60,689 nucleotides of DNA, from contig NZ_JABDMV010000126.1 in the NCBI RefSeq assembly GCF_013001275.1, forward strand, positions 1 through 60,689, given 5' to 3'. The notes beneath the pieces were generated by a model. It saw only the letters and a list, made by a program, of their open reading frames with translations. It was not told where the DNA came from and made no database searches. This document shows, piece by piece, positions 18,664-27,434 of this stretch; the first letter of the stretch is position 1, and the number at the start of each line of letters is the position of its first letter. Position numbers and translations under genes: made by a program. The DNA comes from Flaviramulus sp. Its GTDB lineage: Bacteria > Bacteroidota > Bacteroidia > Flavobacteriales > Flavobacteriaceae.

Positions 18664-20010
18664 TTAATTAGTGCCTTTTTTGGTTTTATTAGTTTCATAA
18701 GTTATGTTTAATAAACTAAGTCCATAAATAAAGGCAGGTGCCGCAATACGCATGGAGGAGTGATTGATAGTTAACAGCCAAAACAAATAACATGAATAAA
18801 ATAAAATATTTGTTCTATTTTTTAATCGTAATATTAAAGGAGTTAAAAGCAATATTGATAAAGCGATTACACCAAGTAACCCATGTTCCGAAACGATACG
18901 ACTCATTTCATTATGCGAAGCTGCTAAAACACCTTCTTTTTCTTCTCTTAACTCTTTGATTTTACCAACCCCAACTCCTACAAACGGATTATTGAGAAAT
19001 TCGCCTAATTCAAAAGAAACTAAATTTGTCCGCCCCGTTGTAATATCTGCTTTCTCTCTTCCCAAAGCGTCTTGGTTTGCGTAACGTTTATCAATAAATC
19101 CGCTAGTTTGTAAAGAAGAATAGAGCCAAATTGAAAAACCAACTCCTAGAAATATTATTAACAACCGGCTAATTCTTAATTTATTAGAAGCATTTACATT
19201 TTTAAAATAGAAAAAAACAAAAGCTGCAATCATAAATAATGCTGTTATTACACCTCCTCGACTAAAAGTAATAATCGCCCTATAACTCATTATAAAGAAG
19301 AATATTACGTTTATTATTTTCAAAAATAGTGATGGCGATTGAGCAAAAAAGCGAATACTAAAAATAAACATGCCTAATCCCAATACAGTTGCGACTTGAT
19401 TGGGACCGAACCCACCGGATGCCGCGAAATTTGATCCTGTACCAGTAATTGTATCTCTTATACTGGGGTTAAATAAAAACAAATACACTATCGTTGCTAT
19501 TAAGGGCAGAGCCATTGAAAAAAATATTTTATGAATATTATTATAACTCACTTTAAGTTTATAGCAATAAATCGCTACTATGCCCAAACAAATAGGGCCA
19601 CTTAAATTAAAAGCAATGGCTGTTCGTAATGTTGTGTTTTCGGTTAAATTAAATGCCGTCACAAAAATACCTGGAATAAGTAATAATATATATATAATAT
19701 AGGCTATTGGTTCACTTCGTTGCTTAGTTGTAAATAATCCAATTAAACAAAATAAAATTACAGAATACTTTGATGCTTCATAAAAAAAACTTCCTCCCGT
19801 CATCCGAATTAATACTTCTGCACCAGTAATGTATGAACATGCTATCAATATTTGAATGGCCCTGTGGGATGGTTTTATTCTAAATATTTTAATGATAAAA
19901 TAAATAAGTGCACCTATTAAATAAATTTTAGAAAAAATAGGAAATAAATAAATAAATAAGCCTATAAACATGTGGACTCCAATAGATTTTATGTAGCTGC
20001 TATGTTTCAA
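18664..20010 (-). CDS. O-antigen ligase/polymerase family membrane protein (Wzy or WaaL-like)
   Basis: Polytopic membrane protein of 448 residues with about 11-12 hydrophobic segments. The large periplasmic loop in the second half (about residues 305-385) holds NPFVGVGVGKIKELR and AASHNEMSRIVSEHGLLGVI, the histidine-containing block shared by the O-antigen ligase (RfaL) and Wzy groups. It would polymerise or ligate undecaprenyl-linked glycan in the periplasm. Ligase and polymerase cannot be told apart from sequence; its place in the EPS cluster favours polymerase. Separated from the upstream GT4 gene by 133 bases that contain a hairpin. Confidence 0.85.
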   Translation of the reverse strand: MKHSSYIKSIGVHMFIGLFIYLFPIFSKIYLIGALIYFIIKIFRIKPSHRAIQILIACSYITGAEVLIRMTGGSFFYEASKYSVILFCLIGLFTTKQRSEPIAYIIYILLLIPGIFVTAFNLTENTTLRTAIAFNLSGPICLGIVAIYCYKLKVSYNNIHKIFFSMALPLIATIVYLFLFNPSIRDTITGTGSNFAASGGFGPNQVATVLGLGMFIFSIRFFAQSPSLFLKIINVIFFFIMSYRAIITFSRGGVITALFMIAAFVFFYFKNVNASNKLRISRLLIIFLGVGFSIWLYSSLQTSGFIDKRYANQDALGREKADITTGRTNLVSFELGEFLNNPFVGVGVGKIKELREEKEGVLAASHNEMSRIVSEHGLLGVIALSILLLTPLILRLKNRTNILFYSCYLFWLLTINHSSMRIAAPAFIYGLSLLNITYETNKTKKGTN

Positions 20011-20084
20011 TTTTAATTAAATGTTTATTATATATTTATCGTTTTCTATATTAATAGTCTTTATTTTACTACAAATTATTATTA

Positions 20085-20126
20085 CAAAATTAATGCGATT
20101 AAAATTAAAATTGTAATCGCATTAAT
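20085..20126 (-). terminator. Hairpin between cluster genes, possible terminator or attenuator
   Basis: A 13-bp perfect stem, 20089-20101 (ATTAATGCGATTA) with 20114-20126 (TAATCGCATTAAT), and a 12-base loop. On the minus strand it lies 18 bases after the stop of the GT4 gene and is followed by a moderately T-rich stretch. It sits in the largest gap of the cluster (20011-20143). A weak -7 match TAATTTTG (20085-20092, minus) overlaps the hairpin base. Confidence 0.5.
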
Positions 20127-20143
20127 CAAGAATAATTAAATTT

Positions 20144-21235
20144 TCAAACATTTTCTTTCTTGATAATGTTTACGAACTCAAAATAACTCTTAAAAAATTT
20201 ATTAGAACTATAATTTTCCTCAATATGTTTTTTTAAACCTAAAGATTTTAGCTCAGCTTGTCTAGAATCATTAAGGCTTTCCTTTAAAGCTTCAGCTAAT
20301 TCTAGCGGTGACCTTGAAGGAATAAGCCATCCAAATTTACCATATCCCAATACTTCTCTACATTGACCAACATCAGTACAAACAACAGGTAATCCAGCCA
20401 AACCATATTCTAACAAAGACACTGGTAATCCTTCACTAACAGAACTAAGTACTCCCACATCCGCAATACTCAATACCTCACAAATATCTGTAACAGGCCC
20501 TAAAAGGACCACATTTTTATTAAGATTATACTCATTAATCAAATTTTTTATTTTTTTTACCCAGTAAAGATCTTCCAACGAACCCACTAATAAAATTTTA
20601 TAATTAACTTCTTGTTCTTTCAAAATTGAACAAGCTTTCAATAAATTTGGATGATCTTTTTGACTTCTAATATTTGCAACACATACAATAGTAGGTATAT
20701 TAGTTTTTTTTCTTTCAATATTTTTAAATAGAGGAAAATTAGGGATATAAGTAATAAATTCCATGTTCAATTTTAAATTCCTAATATTCCATTTTTTTAT
20801 TTTCTCGTTTACACAAATAACACCGTCTATTAAAAAAGAAAAATATTTAACTATTTTTCTATCAGAATTCTTTAGCAAATCACTGTTACCCCAATGGTCG
20901 TGCCAAATAAGAGTTATTTTCGGAAACATTAATTTAATTATAAAACTCCAATAAATTGAAGTCTGATGTGAATGAATTACAGACGGATTATATTTTTTAA
21001 TTTTCTTAATAAGATTAAAGAATGCGTGACAGTCATAAACTCCTTTTTTGTTTAAAAAAAAGACATTTTTATTTTCTGATATAAAACTAAATAAAGGACC
21101 AGATTTTCTTGTTACAACTAAACAGTTTTCAATATTATTAGAAGTAAGCGAATTATATATATTTACACTCATTCGCTCTGATCCACCAATTTCAAGTGAA
21201 TCAACTATTTGAAGTATCTTATAAGAACTTTTCAT
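20144..21235 (-). CDS. Glycosyltransferase, GT4-like
   Basis: GT-B glycosyltransferase of 363 residues. The N-terminal glycine-rich block EIGGSERMSVNIYNSL is typical of GT4 enzymes, and the donor site reads SEGLPVSLLEYGLAGLPVVC with the two glutamates spaced as in E(x7)E. Acts in the cytoplasm on a lipid-linked glycan by inference from the cluster; sugars unknown. It follows the methyltransferase gene by 3 bases and precedes a hairpin. Confidence 0.9.
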   Translation of the reverse strand: MKSSYKILQIVDSLEIGGSERMSVNIYNSLTSNNIENCLVVTRKSGPLFSFISENKNVFFLNKKGVYDCHAFFNLIKKIKKYNPSVIHSHQTSIYWSFIIKLMFPKITLIWHDHWGNSDLLKNSDRKIVKYFSFLIDGVICVNEKIKKWNIRNLKLNMEFITYIPNFPLFKNIERKKTNIPTIVCVANIRSQKDHPNLLKACSILKEQEVNYKILLVGSLEDLYWVKKIKNLINEYNLNKNVVLLGPVTDICEVLSIADVGVLSSVSEGLPVSLLEYGLAGLPVVCTDVGQCREVLGYGKFGWLIPSRSPLELAEALKESLNDSRQAELKSLGLKKHIEENYSSNKFFKSYFEFVNIIKKENV

Positions 21236-21238
21236 TTT

Positions 21239-21940
21239 TTATTTAAGTCCTTCCGCTAATATCACTATACTAATTCCAAATATTTTTGAATATAAATATG
21301 GATTTAGATTCAATAAAACAACTTTAAATGGATAAGTAATTTTTTGCAAAATAGTAATATTATTGGATGGTGCTTTTAGACAGTCTTTTGAAAATTCAAA
21401 GTCAATAATCTTCAACCCTGAAAGTGCTACAATATTGATTGCTGAATTAATATCCATAAAAACCAAATGTCCAGGGTCTTTTATCTTTTTTTTTTGTAAA
21501 TTTCTAATATTTACTGACAAACAGTTTTCAAGCGGAATATGCATCACTACAAGTTTGCTTCGCCTTCCTACTTCATTCAAAAATGATGTAGGATTTGGAA
21601 TATGTTCAAAAACATCGTTTAAAGTAACCAAGTCAAAAATTTCATTTGTTTTTGTGAAATCTTTATTAATAAATTCAACTCCATCATTAGTAAGCTTTTC
21701 AACATGTGGAGAAACATCAAACCCCTTTAAAACTTGAAGAGTTTTAAATTTTTGTTTAAGCTCCTTACCTAATAATTTTATTATTTCACCTGAACCACAT
21801 CCAACATCTGCGTAAGACTTAAGTTGAAAATTATTATTATTTAAATATTTTATTAATATTTTTTTTATTGCTCCTACTTTATATTTACTGTCCTCTGCGT
21901 GTCTGCTCTGGTTTTTAAAATAAATTCCTTCCGAATACAT
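21239..21940 (-). CDS. Class I SAM-dependent methyltransferase
   Basis: Methyltransferase of 233 residues. SAM-binding motif I is YADVGCGSGEIIKLLG (about residues 42-57), with the later motif LVTLNDVFEHIPNPTSFL typical of methyltransferase type 11/23 enzymes. It would O- or N-methylate a sugar or another group during polymer synthesis. A hydrophobic stretch near the C-terminus (about 200-230) may tie it to the membrane. Located between two GT4 genes with 3- and 13-base gaps. Confidence 0.86.
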   Translation of the reverse strand: MYSEGIYFKNQSRHAEDSKYKVGAIKKILIKYLNNNNFQLKSYADVGCGSGEIIKLLGKELKQKFKTLQVLKGFDVSPHVEKLTNDGVEFINKDFTKTNEIFDLVTLNDVFEHIPNPTSFLNEVGRRSKLVVMHIPLENCLSVNIRNLQKKKIKDPGHLVFMDINSAINIVALSGLKIIDFEFSKDCLKAPSNNITILQKITYPFKVVLLNLNPYLYSKIFGISIVILAEGLK

Positions 21941-21953
21941 CTAATCCTATCTA

Positions 21954-23078
21954 TTAATATGATCTATTGAGCAATTTACTAATTTCTTCATCAAAAACCT
22001 CTAAGGTATACTGTTGCGACCAAGTTGCAGCTAATTTACTCATCCTTTTTAAGGATTTGCTATCATTTATAACTTTATTTATACTTTCTAAAGCACTTTG
22101 TACATCTGGATTAATTATAATGCCTCTTTCACCAAAATTTAACATAAATGGAATACACGAAACTGAAGTTGTAACTGGAATAGTTCCATAGAACATAGCT
22201 TCGGCAACTGCTTTTGGCCAACCTTCCGATTTTGAAGGTAATATTAAAAAATGTGCAGTTTTTAAAACAGTTTTAACCACAGAAATCTCTTTATTACCAT
22301 GAAGTTTTATAAAACCATCTAATTTGTTTTTGGAAACATATTGATTCAAACTGTTTTTCAATACACCATCACCGTAAATATCCAAACTAACTTTCTTTCC
22401 TTGCTTCTTCAATGCTTCTACTATTCTAATGGTAAATAATGGACGTTTTCCTTGGACTAAACTACCAACAAATACAAATTTTATTTCATTTGAATAATCT
22501 CTTATTTCAGCAGGTTCAATTTCAGAATTAGAATATGTCGCCGTAAAAAATGGTTTGATGTTTTTTGTTTGATTATTCCAATCGCCATAAACTAAAACCT
22601 GCGAATTTTTAGTTAAAAAAGTATTGCTCAAAATCCATTTTTGTAGTTTATAACTAAAAGGTTGCTTGCCATTGGGATCCCAATTTCCAGCATATTTAGC
22701 AGTTTTAGGTTTTTTAGGAAAAAAAACTTGAACAAAACACCCAAATAACCCGATATTTCCAGGACAGCGCAAATGTATGTGATCTGCCTTTTTACAAGTT
22801 TTAAAAATAGTCCAGATAATTGACGGAATTTTTATTACTGAAATTACACTTGATTTAAACGAAGTAAATTCTACTGAATTAATGGTATGGAACAGAATAT
22901 TATCATGTTTATAGGGTATTTCGATTGGAGTTGGTTTAGTTTCAACTTTAGGAGCTATGAGCACAACCTTATTAACATATTTAAACCACAAATTCATCTC
23001 GCGTACGTACGGGGCATAAGCAAAAATTTCCCTATGAAATATTTTATGAGGCACATGTGTAATTATAACAATTACCAT
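21954..23078 (-). CDS. Glycosyltransferase, GT4-like
   Basis: GT-B glycosyltransferase of 374 residues. The donor-binding half shows IKFVFVGSLVQGKRP and SKSEGWPKAVAEAMFYGTIPV, a clear GT4 signature with E(x7)E spacing. The N-terminal half opens with VIVIITHVPHKIFHREIFAYAP, an unusual acceptor domain start. Three bases separate it from the upstream GT2 gene. Sugars unknown. Confidence 0.88.
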   Translation of the reverse strand: MVIVIITHVPHKIFHREIFAYAPYVREMNLWFKYVNKVVLIAPKVETKPTPIEIPYKHDNILFHTINSVEFTSFKSSVISVIKIPSIIWTIFKTCKKADHIHLRCPGNIGLFGCFVQVFFPKKPKTAKYAGNWDPNGKQPFSYKLQKWILSNTFLTKNSQVLVYGDWNNQTKNIKPFFTATYSNSEIEPAEIRDYSNEIKFVFVGSLVQGKRPLFTIRIVEALKKQGKKVSLDIYGDGVLKNSLNQYVSKNKLDGFIKLHGNKEISVVKTVLKTAHFLILPSKSEGWPKAVAEAMFYGTIPVTTSVSCIPFMLNFGERGIIINPDVQSALESINKVINDSKSLKRMSKLAATWSQQYTLEVFDEEISKLLNRSY

Positions 23079-23081
23079 TTT

Positions 23082-24071
23082 TTAATTTATTAAAACTTTA
23101 AACCAACCAATAGTCCTTCCTATAGCTTCGGAAAACACTTGTTTTTTATTTGACAATGTTAAGGTATTGCTAAATCTAATCATTATTAACAAAACCGTAA
23201 TAGCATGCCACTTCATTTTATCTTTTAATGAGGGATTCGGATTTTTAACTCGCCATACATACCATCCATTTTGAACTACCATAAGGCCATAATTAAATTG
23301 ATTAGGCCTTCCTGAGTCTTCATGGTAATGTTTTAATTTCGCGGCTGTATTCAGGTATATTTTGCCTGATTTAGCTAATCGAAGTGAAAAATCGGCATCT
23401 TCATACAAACCATAGCCTTCAAAATAAGTAGAAAACTGATATGTTTCAAAAACTATTTTTTTAAAGGAAGAAACTCCGCCCATTAATAATTCCACTTCAT
23501 ATATCTTATTGCTTGGTGGTAAAAAACTAATACTTCGAGCATGTGAAAAACTAGGTAAAAAACCAGGAGAACAATCAGGAGCTAACCCTAATTTCTTTCT
23601 AATTACAAATCGGCTACCATCTTTTCTTTTCCATCCATCATAATAAAACTCATTAATCTTAGGTTTATAATTGTAACCGACATATTTAAAATTAGTTTCA
23701 TTTTCAATATAGCCCCCTACACCAAATGCATCGGGATGAATTTGATAAGTTTTCAATAATTCCTCAAAATAATCGGGATTTAAAACTGTATCATCATCTA
23801 AAAAACATATAATTTCTGAGTTATCATTAACCCTATTAATTCCAAAATTTCGTTGTTTTGTTAATCCCCTGTTGGCATTATCTACTTTATAATATTTTAA
23901 GCATTTAAATGAATTATCTTGTAAGATGGTTTGAGTTTTATTATTCGTTGAGCCATCAATTATTAGAATCTCATTAGGATAAACAGTTTGAAATCGTACA
24001 GATTCCAACAACTTTAAAAGTGGTTGTGGCCGCATATATGTACAGATAATTAGTGAAAACTTTTTATCCAT
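23082..24071 (-). CDS. Glycosyltransferase, GT2-like
   Basis: GT-A inverting glycosyltransferase of 329 residues. The nucleotide-binding start SLIICTYMRPQPLLKLLESV and the metal motif region FLDDDTVLNPDYF are visible; the acceptor side has EGYGLYEDADFSLRLAKSG with the ED motif of GT2 enzymes. No membrane domain is evident, apart from a weak hydrophobic stretch at the C-terminus. It overlaps the exostosin-like gene by 8 bases. Confidence 0.9.
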   Translation of the reverse strand: MDKKFSLIICTYMRPQPLLKLLESVRFQTVYPNEILIIDGSTNNKTQTILQDNSFKCLKYYKVDNANRGLTKQRNFGINRVNDNSEIICFLDDDTVLNPDYFEELLKTYQIHPDAFGVGGYIENETNFKYVGYNYKPKINEFYYDGWKRKDGSRFVIRKKLGLAPDCSPGFLPSFSHARSISFLPPSNKIYEVELLMGGVSSFKKIVFETYQFSTYFEGYGLYEDADFSLRLAKSGKIYLNTAAKLKHYHEDSGRPNQFNYGLMVVQNGWYVWRVKNPNPSLKDKMKWHAITVLLIMIRFSNTLTLSNKKQVFSEAIGRTIGWFKVLIN

Positions 24072-25113
24072 GCGTAGTTAATTTTTTCAAAAATTCATGG
24101 TGTATTTGTATAAAAAATGATGGGCGATTTAAATGTGTTTCCCAAAGTTCTCTATTACTTTTTTGAAGAATTTCAAATTCTTTAATAGTTTTTGAATCAT
24201 GAAAATCCAATATTTGGTTTGTTAAAGAATCCTCTTTACTTTCATCTAGAATTACAATATGTTTACTCCAATCAATTAAATCATTTAAAGGTAATCGACA
24301 ATCAGTATTTAATAAAATAGGAATTCTTCCGGTGGCTAAGGTTTCATAAAAACGTACAGAAAAATTACCAACACCTCTACTACAAAACGTGTAAGCATTA
24401 TTGAATATATTGTTATAAAACTCAAGAGTTGAAATCTTTCTTTCTGCATTATTTTGAACTCCAGCCCTGTAACTATTTCTTAAAATAAAGTTGGTATTTA
24501 AAGATTTTGATATCTGCAATTTATGTAAAAGGTACGCTCGCTTTATGCTTGATGGATAAAAAGCTTGAGAATCAGCCAAAATTAAATTGAAAGTTCTTCT
24601 CAATTTATATTTTAAGTAATTTAATAATTCATTTAAGTATTTTAAAAATCCAGGTTTTGCGTGACCAACAAATCCTATACTTGGCCTATTTTCTTTTTTT
24701 AAAATAGAAAAACCTACCGATAAAACATTCAAATAAGGATCATTTACAAAAGAAGGCATTATAAATGTATAGCTATTGAGTTTATTATCAAATCCTCCCA
24801 ATCTAAACGTATAACAGTTTTTAATATAGGTTGTAAAACCATAGTCGCCAGCAGTGTAAATCCAAATGGGTTTATTAAACTTATTTGCTAATTTTCTCAG
24901 ATTATTAAAGGCTTTAGTAAATTTTACAAATAATGAATAATCAATAGGAAACACAACTATATCGCTCGCAGAAATATCGGAGGTTAATATATAATATTCC
25001 AATAATTCTTCATCCTCCAGAAAGTACAAATCGAAAAGCAACGGGAAAACTGTTTTTCGATGAGATTCTATTAAAAATGTTTGATCTGTATATAGTTTAA
25101 GCATGAGTTTCAA
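24064..25113 (-). CDS. Exostosin-like glycosyltransferase (GT47-like)
   Basis: Protein of 349 residues with the exostosin-like pattern in its C-terminal half: FCSRGVGNFSVRFYETLATGRIPIL, then a segment with LNDLIDWSKHIVIL. In eukaryotic exostosins the same block (RFxExLxxGxIPV) belongs to the donor-binding half of a GT-B fold. SIGFVGHAKPGFLKYL earlier in the chain fits the family's GxxH region. Bacterial members occur in polysaccharide clusters, mostly without known specificity. Overlaps neighbours by 8 and 4 bases. Confidence 0.8.
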   Translation of the reverse strand: MKLMLKLYTDQTFLIESHRKTVFPLLFDLYFLEDEELLEYYILTSDISASDIVVFPIDYSLFVKFTKAFNNLRKLANKFNKPIWIYTAGDYGFTTYIKNCYTFRLGGFDNKLNSYTFIMPSFVNDPYLNVLSVGFSILKKENRPSIGFVGHAKPGFLKYLNELLNYLKYKLRRTFNLILADSQAFYPSSIKRAYLLHKLQISKSLNTNFILRNSYRAGVQNNAERKISTLEFYNNIFNNAYTFCSRGVGNFSVRFYETLATGRIPILLNTDCRLPLNDLIDWSKHIVILDESKEDSLTNQILDFHDSKTIKEFEILQKSNRELWETHLNRPSFFIQIHHEFLKKLTTHG

Positions 25114-25904
25114 TCTTGTTTTCTGCCATTTCTATATGTAATTAAACCTCTTCTTTTTCTGTCGTAAAATACCCATTCAAAATACAATCGAATTGCCCTA
25201 GCGATTTTTATAAATGACTTATTAAATTTCACTTTTAGCTTTTTTGAGGCAAACTCATTAATTAAAATAGATTGACTTCCCTCAACTGTTGAAGCATAAG
25301 AAATATTAGTAATAGCTATTTTTGCAGAAGTATTACAAATTCTAATTCCATATTCCATTTCTCCGTAGCGTCCTGATGTATTCTCGAGATAATAACCGTA
25401 TGTTTCGTAAAAACTTCTTTTGGTTATGAAAGGGTGGTCGCTATATCGATAATAATTTTGTGTAAAATTATAAAATGAAAACTTAGGAATTATTGAAATA
25501 GTTTCTGTTAACCATATCAATTTATTGAATTGAAAATAAGAAGAAAACCGGATCAAATCTGCCTTTTTACTTTTTAGCAAATTGATACATTCCGACATTA
25601 TATCATTAATTTCCGGTTTAATCATAAAATCTTCTTGACAATATATTACATATTGGCCTGTGCAGGCTTTAAGCCCCTTATTTATATTAGCCGCGAGACC
25701 GTTGTTAACATCTGATAAAATTAACTTGTCGATGTTATAGGTTTCAATTATTTTTATGTTTTCGATAGTGCTGCCATCATCGCTAACAACAACTTCATAA
25801 TTTGCAATGTTCGCCTTATGTACAGCTTTAACACACTGCAATAAATCTGTTGGCCTGTTGTAATGTGTAATAAGAATACTAATTACCGGTTTGCTTTTTT
25901 TCAT
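25110..25904 (-). CDS. Glycosyltransferase, GT2-like
   Basis: GT-A enzyme of 264 residues. The N-terminus ISILITHYNRPTDLLQCVKA and VVVSDDGST are standard GT2 blocks. The metal-binding position reads YCQEDFMIKP, an ED in place of the usual DxD or DD, so metal use may differ from its neighbours. The C-terminus is basic (YDRKRRGLITYRNGR). It ends in a 4-base ATGA overlap with the exostosin-like gene. Confidence 0.87.
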   Translation of the reverse strand: MKKSKPVISILITHYNRPTDLLQCVKAVHKANIANYEVVVSDDGSTIENIKIIETYNIDKLILSDVNNGLAANINKGLKACTGQYVIYCQEDFMIKPEINDIMSECINLLKSKKADLIRFSSYFQFNKLIWLTETISIIPKFSFYNFTQNYYRYSDHPFITKRSFYETYGYYLENTSGRYGEMEYGIRICNTSAKIAITNISYASTVEGSQSILINEFASKKLKVKFNKSFIKIARAIRLYFEWVFYDRKRRGLITYRNGRKQD

Positions 25905-25907
25905 AAA

Positions 25908-27434
25908 TTATAATTTTTTCGCCCAAAATAAACTGGCATTCCATTTCAGTTTAAATTCCTTAAAAAAATAGTAATAATTAAAAATTGATTCTTTTCTAAT
26001 CAATCTTAAAAACAAAACTAATTTATAATTTAACAGTTGCTTTTCAGTATAATGTTTTAAAAATGTATACAAAATGGTAGGCGAAGGCTTTGGTTGAATA
26101 TGGTCATTATCCCATAAATGATTTACTGGAGCCCTAAAGCCTCCAAAGGGCGCTTTTAAGTGTGTAATTTTAATATCTGGAGAATAAACAATATCAACTC
26201 CATTGTTTCGCAATTGCATACCAAAATCAAAATCTTCGCCATATCCAAATTCCAAGGCCATGTCAAAACTCAAATTTTTTAAAAACTTTGTTTTTACAAA
26301 ACTATTACCTGAACCAAAAATACCGGTCTGATGAATATTATTAAAAAGCAATTTTTCGCCCTTTTGAAGACAAGCAGTCATAATTGCTAAAACACCATAT
26401 TGTTGTGCAGTTTTCAACGCATTTTCAATTAAATCATTATCAAATCTACAATCATCATCACTAAAAAAAACCCATTCACTGCAAACTTTTTTTAATGCCA
26501 GATTTCTAGCATTACATACACCTGTTTGATGAGTAAACAAATGATCTATATTAAAAGGCCAAGATTCTGTTTTCAAGAAATCTAACTCTGAAATACTACA
26601 TTGTAAAGGATTTTGTTCAATAATAATGACATTTCTAGGCAGTAATGTTTGGCAGGACAAATCCTTTAAAACATCATGTAAATATTTTTTTCTTCCAAAA
26701 GTTGGAATGATAACATCAATTTCATTCGAATCTACGACTTGCTTTTTAGAATGTATATCTACTTCTTTTATTTTAAAATTCAATCTTTTATAAGAAAGTG
26801 ATTTTAATAAAGGGAATAATACAACTTTTTTTTCGTAAATAAAGAAACAAAGTGCGAGCATCCAAACCCAAACCCATTTATAATGCTGTTTAACAAATTG
26901 GAACAACTGATAATTAGAACTTCGATTTCCTTCAATTATAACTGAAGGTTTACTTTTTAATAAATTAGGTTCAGAATAGCAAAATAATCCCTGAATCATG
27001 GCTATTTTTGCCATAGAATTTAAAAAGTAATCAAAATTATCCGACCTAATATTTTCATTCGAAATTGAATTTAAAAATTGAGATGAAACACCACCAATGT
27101 CGCTACTCATTAGCCAAGTTGGGTAAGACACATCTTTCTTTACATTTAAAAATACCGATTGATCTATGTAACCAATTGTATCTGGAATAAAGTTGTGCTT
27201 GCTAATCTTGTAAGAAGCTAATATGAATTTATGATGAAAAATTAAACCAATTTGAGCTTCATTTATAATTGTTTCATAGGCTTCATGACACCAGATAATT
27301 TTTTCCTCTGGAAACTTTTCAGCTAATTTAAAAATTGTTGTTTTAATAGACCTAGTTATGTCAAAATCGATTGCCTGAAACTGGCTATCAAGTATTTTAA
27401 GTGCTTCGTTGTTTTTATGTATTATATAAATCAT
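25908..27434 (-). CDS. Two-part glycosyltransferase: unknown N-terminal domain plus GT2 domain
   Basis: A 508-residue protein whose GT2 catalytic domain starts only at about residue 240 (EIDVIIPTFGRKKYLHDVL), with the metal motif in FFSDDDCRFD and the acceptor-side ED in EFGYGEDFDFGMQL. The first 220 residues are not recognised; they end in a hydrophobic segment (YKWVWVWMLALCFFIY) that could anchor the enzyme or cap a separate fold. The N-terminal part is rich in aromatic and charged residues without an evident nucleotide-binding loop. It overlaps the upstream GT4 gene by 4 bases. Catalytic part certain, N-terminal domain unknown. Confidence 0.83.
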   Translation of the reverse strand: MIYIIHKNNEALKILDSQFQAIDFDITRSIKTTIFKLAEKFPEEKIIWCHEAYETIINEAQIGLIFHHKFILASYKISKHNFIPDTIGYIDQSVFLNVKKDVSYPTWLMSSDIGGVSSQFLNSISNENIRSDNFDYFLNSMAKIAMIQGLFCYSEPNLLKSKPSVIIEGNRSSNYQLFQFVKQHYKWVWVWMLALCFFIYEKKVVLFPLLKSLSYKRLNFKIKEVDIHSKKQVVDSNEIDVIIPTFGRKKYLHDVLKDLSCQTLLPRNVIIIEQNPLQCSISELDFLKTESWPFNIDHLFTHQTGVCNARNLALKKVCSEWVFFSDDDCRFDNDLIENALKTAQQYGVLAIMTACLQKGEKLLFNNIHQTGIFGSGNSFVKTKFLKNLSFDMALEFGYGEDFDFGMQLRNNGVDIVYSPDIKITHLKAPFGGFRAPVNHLWDNDHIQPKPSPTILYTFLKHYTEKQLLNYKLVLFLRLIRKESIFNYYYFFKEFKLKWNASLFWAKKL

